From Rugosimonospora africana (GTDB taxonomy: Bacteria; Actinomycetota; Actinomycetes; Mycobacteriales; Micromonosporaceae): a DNA stretch of 64,000 nt. Under the pieces are notes generated by a model. It was not told the DNA's origin and did not search any database. It was given only the letters and a program-made list of their open reading frames with translations. The DNA is taken from NCBI RefSeq assembly GCF_016862975.1, contig NZ_BONZ01000055.1:102024-166023 (forward strand), given 5' to 3'. Within the stretch, counting starts at the first letter, position 1; each line of letters opens with the position of its first letter. This document shows positions 57,905-64,000 of this stretch, piece after piece. The position numbers were made by a program, and so were the translations under genes.

Positions 57905-59122
57905 ATGACCGAAGACCTGCCGGAGCATCCGGACTTCCTGTGGCGCAACCCCGAGCCGAAGCGCCACTACGACGTGGTCATCGTGGGCGGTGGCGGGCAC
58001 GGGTTGGCCACCGCGTATTACCTCGCCCGCAACCACGGCATCACGAATGTCGCGGTACTGGAACGGGGCTGGCTGGCCGGGGGCAACATGGCCCGCAACA
58101 CCACCATCATCCGCTCCAACTATCTCTGGGAGGCCAGCGCCGGCATCTACGAGCACGCGCTCAAGCTGTGGGAGGGATTGGCCGAAGACCTCGACTACCC
58201 GATCCTGTTCAGCCAGCGTGGCGTGCTCAATCTGGCGCACAGCCAGCAGGACGTGCGCGAGGGTGCCCGCCGGGTGCATGCCAACCGGCTGTCCGGAGTG
58301 GACGCTCACTGGCTGGATCCGGGGCAGGTCAAGGAGGTCTGCCCGATCGTGAACATCTCGCCGGACGTCCGGTACCCGGTGCTCGGCGCCACGTACCAGC
58401 CGCGGGCGGGCATCGCGAAGCACGACTATGTCGCCTGGGGGTTCGCCCGGGCGGCGGACGCGCTGGGCGTGGACCTGATCCAGCACTGCGAGGTGACCGG
58501 CATCGACGTCCACGATGGACGGGTCACCGGGCTGCGCACCACGCGGGGACCGATCGGGGCGGGCAAGGTGGCGCTGTCCGCGGCGGGGCACTCGTCGGTA
58601 CTGGCCCGGATGGTGGGGCTGGACCTGCCGGTACAGAGCCATCCGCTCCAGGCGCTGGTCTCGGAGTTGCTGGAGCCGGTGCACCCGACGGTGGTCATGT
58701 CCAACGCCGTGCACGTGTACGTCAGCCAGGCACACAAGGGCGAACTGGTGATGGGCGCGGGGATCGACGCGTACAACTCGTACAGCCAGCGGGGCGCGCT
58801 GCGGGTCATCGAGCGACAGATGTCCGCAGCGCTGGAGCTGTTCCCGGTGTTCGCCCGGGCGCACGTGTTGCGCACCTGGGGCGGGATCGTGGACGTGACG
58901 CCGGACGCCTCGGCCATCGTCGGGCTGACGCCGATCGACGGGCTGTACGTCAACTGCGGCTGGGGGACGGGCGGATTCAAGGCGACTCCGGGTGTCGGCT
59001 GGTGCTACGCGCACACGGTGGCGCACGACGAGCCGCATCCGCTCAACGCGCCGTTCCGGCTCGACCGGTTCAGCACCGGTGCGCTCATCGACGAGCACGG
59101 CGCCGCGGCCGTGGCTCACTGA
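57905..59122 (+). CDS. soxB: Sarcosine oxidase beta subunit
   Basis: This 405-residue flavoprotein matches SoxB: '[68 protein letters not shown]', '[19 protein letters not shown]'-like substrate region and '[39 protein letters not shown]'. It holds noncovalent FAD and covalent FMN and oxidises sarcosine to glycine. ATG 57905 is chosen for the GAGAGAGCGAG site and family length. Confidence 0.94.
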   Translation: MTEDLPEHPDFLWRNPEPKRHYDVVIVGGGGHGLATAYYLARNHGITNVAVLERGWLAGGNMARNTTIIRSNYLWEASAGIYEHALKLWEGLAEDLDYPILFSQRGVLNLAHSQQDVREGARRVHANRLSGVDAHWLDPGQVKEVCPIVNISPDVRYPVLGATYQPRAGIAKHDYVAWGFARAADALGVDLIQHCEVTGIDVHDGRVTGLRTTRGPIGAGKVALSAAGHSSVLARMVGLDLPVQSHPLQALVSELLEPVHPTVVMSNAVHVYVSQAHKGELVMGAGIDAYNSYSQRGALRVIERQMSAALELFPVFARAHVLRTWGGIVDVTPDASAIVGLTPIDGLYVNCGWGTGGFKATPGVGWCYAHTVAHDEPHPLNAPFRLDRFSTGALIDEHGAAAVAH

Positions 59123-59191
59123 AATGTCGCGGCGGTTCACTGAGATGCGGTGCGGGACAGAGATGCGGTGCGGGACAGGAAGCGAGGAGCG

Positions 59192-59458
59192 ATGCTGCTG
59201 ATCCGCTGCCCGTGGTGCGGGCCGCGCGACGAGACCGAGTTCCACTACGGCGGTGCGGCTCACGTCGCGTACCCGTCCGATCCGGCCGCGCTGTCGGACG
59301 AGGAGTGGGGCCGGTACCTGTTCGTGCGGGAGAACCTGAAGGGGCCGTTCGCGGAGCGGTGGTGCCACACCGCCGGCTGCCGCCGGTGGTTCAACGCGGT
59401 CCGTGACACGCTCACCAACGAGATCCTGCGGGTGTACCGGATCGGTGAGCCGGCATGA
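59192..59458 (+). CDS. soxD: Sarcosine oxidase delta subunit
   Basis: This 88-residue zinc-binding subunit has 'LLIRCPWCGPRDETEFHYGGAAHVAYP' and 'ERWCHTAGCRRWFNAVRDTLTNEI', giving the Cys/His zinc ligands. The ATG at 59192 has GAGGAG upstream. A perfect 18-bp direct repeat (AGATGCGGTGCGGGACAG, twice in 59140-59180) lies in the gap before it. It overlaps soxA by 4 bp. Confidence 0.94.
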   Translation: MLLIRCPWCGPRDETEFHYGGAAHVAYPSDPAALSDEEWGRYLFVRENLKGPFAERWCHTAGCRRWFNAVRDTLTNEILRVYRIGEPA

Positions 59459-62298
59459 GTGGCGACGGGTTGAGGCACGCGACGGAGGGACGGATCGACC
59501 GCGGTACCGTGCTGCGGTTCCGGTTCGACGGCACCGCATATTCCGGGCACCCCGGCGACACCCTGGCCTCGGCGCTGCTGGCCAACGGTGTGCGCCGGAT
59601 CGGCACCAGCGTCCGGCTGGGCCGCCCGCGCGGCGTCATGTCGGCGGGCAGCGAGGAGCCGACCGGCGTGGTGCAGCTCGAGGCGCCGTTCCCGGACCCG
59701 ATGCGCCCGGCGACCATGGTCGAGCTGCACGACGGCCTGGTGGCCAGCAGCCTGTCCGGCCGGGGACGGCTGGCCGACCGGCCCGATCCGGCCCGGTACG
59801 ACGCCGTACACGCACACTGCGACATGCTCGTGGTCGGCGCCGGCCCGGCCGGTCTTGCCGCCGCCAGCCTCGCCGTCCGCTCCGGCGCCCGGGTCATCCT
59901 CGCCGACGAGCGGCCGGAGGTGGGCGGTGCGTCGCCCGACACCGAAGGCGATGACTGGTTCGACCGGGCCGGTGCGCGGGTGCTGACCCGTACGACGGTG
60001 TTCGGGTACTACGACGACAACTACCTGGTGGCTGTGGAACGCCGGACGGATCACCTGGGCGCGGCGGCTCCCGGGAACCTGGCCCGGGAGCGGATCTGGC
60101 GGATCCGGGCCGGGCAGGTGGTACTCGCGACCGGGGCGCACGAGCGCCCGATCGCCTTCGCCGGCAACGACCTGCCCGGCGTGATGCTGGCCGACTCGGC
60201 CCGGACGTACCTGCACCGGTACGGCGTGCTCGTCGGCCGCCGCGCGGTTGTGTTCACCATCAACGACTCCGGGTACCGGGTGGTGGCCGACCTCGCCGCG
60301 GCCGGCGTCGAGATCGCCGCGCTGGTCGACCCCCGCGAGGCGACCGGCGGCACGGTGGGTGGACAGGTCGGCGGGCGCTACGGCGGGCACGTTGTGGTCG
60401 CCGCGCACGGTGACGACGCGCACGGTCACGATGTGCTGTCCACTGTGGACATCGAACCGGTCGGCGGCGGACCGACGGTCCGGGTGGACGCGGACGCGCT
60501 GCTGGTGTCCGGCGGCTGGAGCCCGGTGCTGCACCTCTACAGCCAGTCCGGCGGACGGCTGCGGTACGACGAGGTGGTCGGCGCCTTCCTGCCCGACGGC
60601 TGCCGGCAGGCGGTCACCGTGGCCGGGGCCGCGCGGGGACTCACCTCCACGACGGCCTGTCTCGTGGACGGGGTGGACGCCGCCCGGCAGGCGTTGACGG
60701 CTCTGGGCATCACACCGGTGGACTGGTCACCGCCCTCGGTCGGGGCGGGCGCGGAAGGTCCTCCGCCGGCGACCGCGGCCCCGGGAGGCGTCCCGGATCT
60801 CCGGTTCGTGCCCGCGGAGGACTACTCGACCCACTTCGTCGACTTCCAGCGCGACGTGACCGTGGCCGACGTGCTGCGGGCCACCGGCGCCGGGCTGCGC
60901 TCGGTCGAGCACGTGAAGCGGTACACCACCGCCGGCACGGCACACGATCAGGGCAAGACGTCCGGCCTGCTGACCAGCGCGGTGGTCGGTCAGGCGCTGG
61001 ACGCCGGCATCGCGGAGCTGGGACACACGACGTTCCGGCCGCCGTACACGCCGGTCAGCTTCGCCGCCCTCGCCGGCCGGGACCGGGGCCAGCTCTACGA
61101 TCCGGTACGGGTGACCGCGATCCACGACTGGCATGTGCGGCACGGCGCCCGGTTCGAGGACGTCGGCCAGTGGAGGCGATCCTGGTACTACCCGGCCGAG
61201 GGCGAGGGCCTGGCCGAGGCGGTGCGTCGGGAGTGCGTGGCCGCCCGTACCGGCGTGGCGTTCATGGACGCGTCGACGCTCGGCAAGATCGAGGTACAGG
61301 GGCCGGACGCGGGGCGGTTCCTGGATCGGTTGTACACCAACGTGATGAGCACGCTGGCGGTGGGCGCGATCCGGTACGGCGTGATGTGCGGCCTGGACGG
61401 CATGGTGTTCGACGACGGTACGGTCGCCCGGCTGGCACCGGACCGGTTCCTGCTCACCACCACGACCGGCAACGCCGGCCCGGTGCTGGACTGGATGGAG
61501 GAGTGGCTCCAGACCGAGTGGCCCGACCTCGCGGCCTGGTGCACCTCGGTCACCGATCAGTGGGCCACCGTCGCCGTGGTCGGCCCGCGTTCCCGGGACG
61601 TGCTGGCACGGCTGGCTCCCGGTCTCGCTGTCGACGCGGCCACCTTCCCGTTCATGACCTGGCGCGACACCGTGGTGGCCGGGCTGCCCGCCCGGGTGTG
61701 CCGGATCAGCTTCTCCGGCGAGTTGGCGTACGAGGTCAACGTCGCCTGGTGGCACGGGCTCGCGCTGTGGGAGGCGGTGTACGAGGCCGGCGCGCCGTAC
61801 GGCATCACCCCGTACGGCACCGAAACGATGCACGTGCTGCGGGCGGAGAAGGGGTACCCGATCGTCGGCCAGGACACCGATGGCACCGTGACGCCGCAGG
61901 ACCTGGGCATGGCCTGGGTGGTGTCGAAGAAGAAGGCCGACTTCATCGGCAAGCGGTCGTTCGCCCGAAGCGACACCGCCCGGCCGGACCGCAAGCACCT
62001 GGTCGGCCTGTTGCCCGAGGATCCCACCCTGCTGCTGCCGGAGGGGGTGCACGTGGTCGATCCGGCGTGTCTCGCCGGTGGGCGGCTGCCCGAGCCGCCG
62101 GTCCCGATGCTCGGCCACGTCACGTCCAGCTACCGCAGCGCGGCGCTCGACCGCACGTTCGCGCTGGCTCTGGTGGCCGGCGGCCGGGACCGGATCGGCG
62201 ACCGGCTCTACGCGCCGCTGGATGACGGGCGGCTGGTCCCGGTGACGGTCGCTGGCCCGGTCCTCTACGACCCGGAGGGAGCGCGCCGCGATGGCTGA
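59455..62298 (+). CDS. soxA: Sarcosine oxidase alpha subunit
   Basis: This 947-residue subunit has the N-terminal 2Fe2S-like fold ('LRFRFDGTAYSGHPGDTLASALLANGVRRIGTSVRLGRPRGVMSAGSEEPTGVVQL'), an NAD-binding domain ('CDMLVVGAGPAGLAAASLAVRSGARVILADERPEVGG') and a C-terminal GcvT-type folate domain ('GVAFMDASTLGKIEVQGPDAGRFLDRLYTN', 'RAEKGYPIVGQDTDGTVTPQDLGM'). It takes the methyl group from sarcosine to tetrahydrofolate. ATGA overlap with soxD, 8-bp overlap with soxG. Confidence 0.94.
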   Translation: MSGDGLRHATEGRIDRGTVLRFRFDGTAYSGHPGDTLASALLANGVRRIGTSVRLGRPRGVMSAGSEEPTGVVQLEAPFPDPMRPATMVELHDGLVASSLSGRGRLADRPDPARYDAVHAHCDMLVVGAGPAGLAAASLAVRSGARVILADERPEVGGASPDTEGDDWFDRAGARVLTRTTVFGYYDDNYLVAVERRTDHLGAAAPGNLARERIWRIRAGQVVLATGAHERPIAFAGNDLPGVMLADSARTYLHRYGVLVGRRAVVFTINDSGYRVVADLAAAGVEIAALVDPREATGGTVGGQVGGRYGGHVVVAAHGDDAHGHDVLSTVDIEPVGGGPTVRVDADALLVSGGWSPVLHLYSQSGGRLRYDEVVGAFLPDGCRQAVTVAGAARGLTSTTACLVDGVDAARQALTALGITPVDWSPPSVGAGAEGPPPATAAPGGVPDLRFVPAEDYSTHFVDFQRDVTVADVLRATGAGLRSVEHVKRYTTAGTAHDQGKTSGLLTSAVVGQALDAGIAELGHTTFRPPYTPVSFAALAGRDRGQLYDPVRVTAIHDWHVRHGARFEDVGQWRRSWYYPAEGEGLAEAVRRECVAARTGVAFMDASTLGKIEVQGPDAGRFLDRLYTNVMSTLAVGAIRYGVMCGLDGMVFDDGTVARLAPDRFLLTTTTGNAGPVLDWMEEWLQTEWPDLAAWCTSVTDQWATVAVVGPRSRDVLARLAPGLAVDAATFPFMTWRDTVVAGLPARVCRISFSGELAYEVNVAWWHGLALWEAVYEAGAPYGITPYGTETMHVLRAEKGYPIVGQDTDGTVTPQDLGMAWVVSKKKADFIGKRSFARSDTARPDRKHLVGLLPEDPTLLLPEGVHVVDPACLAGGRLPEPPVPMLGHVTSSYRSAALDRTFALALVAGGRDRIGDRLYAPLDDGRLVPVTVAGPVLYDPEGARRDG

Positions 62299-62872
62299 GC
62301 CGCTGGAGACGACGATCCGCAGCCCGCTCGCCGGCTGGACGCCTCACCCGCTGACCGGGATACGGCTGGCCGAGTTGCCGTTCCGGACCCAGGTGAACCT
62401 GCGGCTGCCCGCCAAGGGGCCGGCGGCCGACGCGGTCGGGCTGGAACTGGGCGTACCGCTGCCGGTCGAGCCGGGTACCACGGCCGGGTCCGGTGAGCTG
62501 TCGGTGCTGTGGCTCGGACCGGATGAGTGGTTGGTGGTGGGGTCACCCGGCGCGGATCTGGCGGCACGGCTGGCCGCCCGGAGGGGTGCCGGCGTGTCGG
62601 TCGTGGACACCTCGGCGTTGCGTACCACGGTGTTGGTGGCCGGGCCCCGCGCTCGCGACCTACTGGCCCACGGTTGCGCCCTGGACCTGCATCCCACCCG
62701 GTTCCCGACCGGCCGGTGCGCGCAGACGTTGCTCGCGCACGCACAGATCGTGCTGGTCGCGGTCGATGACGGGACGTCCGGTGCCGAGCCGGCGTACCAC
62801 CTGCTGGTGCGCTCGTCGTTCGCCAACTACCTCGCGGACTGGCTGGAGGACGCGGCTGTCGAGTACCGGTGA
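62291..62872 (+). CDS. soxG: Sarcosine oxidase gamma subunit
   Basis: This 193-residue subunit carries the SoxG fold: 'IRLAELPFRTQVNLRLPAKGPAADAVGLELGVPLPVEPGTTAGSGELSVLWLGPDEWLVVG', 'VVDTSALRTTVLVAGPRARDLLAHGCALDLHPTRFPTGRCAQTLLAHAQIVL'. It completes the B-D-A-G heterotetramer. No glyA, purU or sdaA follows, although such C1 genes often do. Confidence 0.92.
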   Translation: MAEPLETTIRSPLAGWTPHPLTGIRLAELPFRTQVNLRLPAKGPAADAVGLELGVPLPVEPGTTAGSGELSVLWLGPDEWLVVGSPGADLAARLAARRGAGVSVVDTSALRTTVLVAGPRARDLLAHGCALDLHPTRFPTGRCAQTLLAHAQIVLVAVDDGTSGAEPAYHLLVRSSFANYLADWLEDAAVEYR

Positions 62873-62969
62873 GGGCCGGCTGCCGCTGACCGATGACCCC
62901 GACCGATAACAGCGACCGATAACCCTGACCCTGGCCCGCGCGGCCGGTCCGGGCTGCGATCATGGGCTC

Positions 62970-63644
62970 GTGGACGACGAGACCCCATCCGAGATGGTGC
63001 TTCCCCTGGTGGTACGCCTGGAAAAGGCCGAACCACCGCAGCGCACCGACGCGCTGGAGACGGCCGCCCGGGCGGTGCTCGCGCTGCTCGCCGACCCGCG
63101 CACGACCGAGGGTGAGTGGTCGGCGGCGGTGCGCCGGTGGGAGGCCGGCCGCATCCGCAAGGTGGTCCGCCGGGCCCGGGGCGCGGGCTGGTCGCGGGCC
63201 CTCGCGCTGCCCGGCCTGACGGTGACGGTCCGCAGCGCCGAGGTCCGGGTGTTCCCGCCTGTGCCGCTGGACGGGTGGCCGCCGGACCTGGCCCGGCTCC
63301 AGGTCGGCGGCACGGAGTTGGAGGACGCGACGCCACCACCGCCGCCCGACCCGGCCAACCCGACGCTGTGGGTCAACCCGGGGCTCACGATGACGGCGGG
63401 CAAGGCGATGGCTCAGGTCGGGCACGGCGCGCAACTGCTCTGGTGGGCCACCGGCGATGCGGACCGGGACCGGTGGCTGGCCGACGGGCTCGAGGTGTCG
63501 GTGCGTACCGCGTCGGGGCCGCAATGGGGCCGGCTGCTCGGCGCGGGGTTGCCGACCGTGCGAGACGGCGGCCTGACCGAGCTGGAACCGGGCTCGCTGA
63601 CCGTGGTGGGCCAACCGGGCACGAACCGGTCACCGCGGCCGTGA
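62970..63644 (+). CDS. Pth2-family peptidyl-tRNA hydrolase-like protein
   Basis: This 224-residue protein has ~130 residues of helix-rich N-terminus, then a Pth2-type domain: 'NPTLWVNPGLTMTAGKAMAQVGHGAQLLWWATGD', 'VSVRTASGPQWGRLLGAGLPTVRDGGLTELEPGSLTVVGQPG'. The GKAMAQVGHGA block matches the Pth2 Gln/His motif. It may recycle peptidyl-tRNA, but actinomycetes also have Pth1, so the role is open. GTG start without ribosome site, possibly leaderless. It lies 97 bp after soxG and is probably independent. Confidence 0.75.
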   Translation: MDDETPSEMVLPLVVRLEKAEPPQRTDALETAARAVLALLADPRTTEGEWSAAVRRWEAGRIRKVVRRARGAGWSRALALPGLTVTVRSAEVRVFPPVPLDGWPPDLARLQVGGTELEDATPPPPPDPANPTLWVNPGLTMTAGKAMAQVGHGAQLLWWATGDADRDRWLADGLEVSVRTASGPQWGRLLGAGLPTVRDGGLTELEPGSLTVVGQPGTNRSPRP

Positions 63645-63777
63645 CACGGCGGGCGCGATTGCATCAGAGCCCTCCGGGTATGGGTGGGTCCGGACGCGCT
63701 GTCGGTGCTGCCTGCGTCGGGCCGGTCGAGCGGCCGGGCACCACGGTGGCGCGCGGCCGCGGGGCGAGGGGGTACCG

Positions 63778-64000
63778 GTGGACACGGTCGAGGCCGGCGG
63801 TGGCCGGTACCGGCGGGTACGCCGGCCGCGCCGGGTCCGCCGCCGGCGCACCCGCCTCGGCAAGGCCCTGATGGTGGTCGCGCTGGTGTTGTCCGTTGTC
63901 GTGCTCGCCCTGTTCGCCGGTGGGCTGTTCGCCATCAACCGGCTCAACCACGCGGTGGTGCCGGGCAACCTGCTCGGCACGGCGAGGGCGCCTCGGGGGG
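63778..64000 (+). CDS. N-terminus of a single-span membrane protein, truncated at window end
   Basis: From GTG 63778 (GAGGGGG just upstream), the protein has ~28 Arg-rich cytosolic residues ('RRVRRPRRVRRRRTRLGKAL'), one span ('MVVALVLSVVVLALFAGGLF') and then 'AINRLNHAVVPGNLLGTARAP'. The layout fits a LytR-CpsA-Psr wall protein or another type II membrane enzyme, but the domain lies outside the window. The frame is open to the last base. Confidence 0.6.
   Translation, partial: MDTVEAGGGRYRRVRRPRRVRRRRTRLGKALMVVALVLSVVVLALFAGGLFAINRLNHAVVPGNLLGTARAPRG

Overview
The window is very GC-rich, with dense short-gap operons, many GTG starts, lipoprotein and Tat-type export signals, an ECF sigma factor of the TPR-tailed ECF42 type, CebR/LacI-type operators and a roadblock/GTPase 'conservon'. 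This points to a filamentous or sporulating actinomycete. The family Micromonosporaceae is plausible, but that is an inference from gene style and not proved. No rRNA, tRNA, CRISPR, transposase or integrase was found.

Left part (1-31 kb): saprophytic carbohydrate use. It starts with a truncated secreted protein carrying two F5/8-type-C (CBM32-like) domains, then a DGPF/YCII protein with its ECF42 sigma factor. A cebEFG-bglC-like operon follows (binding protein, two permeases, GH1 beta-glucosidase) behind two CebR-like operators and a clear -35/-10 promoter. Next come a GNAT acetyltransferase, a lactate permease, a large secreted glycoside hydrolase with a three-repeat C-terminal domain, an FtsX-type permease, a lipoprotein, a LacI regulator facing a secreted pectate lyase, and a cupin plus two Gfo/Idh/MocA oxidoreductases. 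Divergent from the oxidoreductases is a second sugar-import operon. In it a LacI repressor reads in frame, without a stop codon, into the sugar-binding lipoprotein. A HAD phosphatase, a decayed mgtC, a DUF1275 membrane protein and a PPC-domain protein close this part.

Right part (31.7-62.9 kb): a nearly complete choline-to-glycine catabolic island. It holds an orphan molybdenum-hydroxylase large subunit, a PotABCD-type ABC importer and an SMR efflux/TetR pair. A three-component Rieske monooxygenase follows (Rieske ferredoxin, FAD reductase, GbcA-like oxygenase), then an IclR regulator, a BetA-like choline dehydrogenase, a BetB-like betaine aldehyde dehydrogenase, a glycine-betaine ABC importer (ATPase, fused double permease, binding protein), a dimethylglycine-dehydrogenase-like FAD/GcvT protein and heterotetrameric sarcosine oxidase (B, D, A, G). 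The inferred route is choline, betaine aldehyde, glycine betaine, dimethylglycine, sarcosine, glycine. Three promoters in the island share TTGAC(A/G)-N17/18-GATTCT followed by GTT, two of them running directly into TTGCG/CGC palindrome-like elements. This suggests one regulon, probably under the IclR protein. A four-gene conservon (nitrate-sensor-like kinase, roadblock, DUF742, GTPase) sits between betA and betB. The window ends with a Pth2-like hydrolase and the start of a membrane protein.

An unusual feature throughout is the number of 12-18-bp in-frame minisatellites giving low-complexity tails or inserts in unrelated proteins, with similar arrays between genes.
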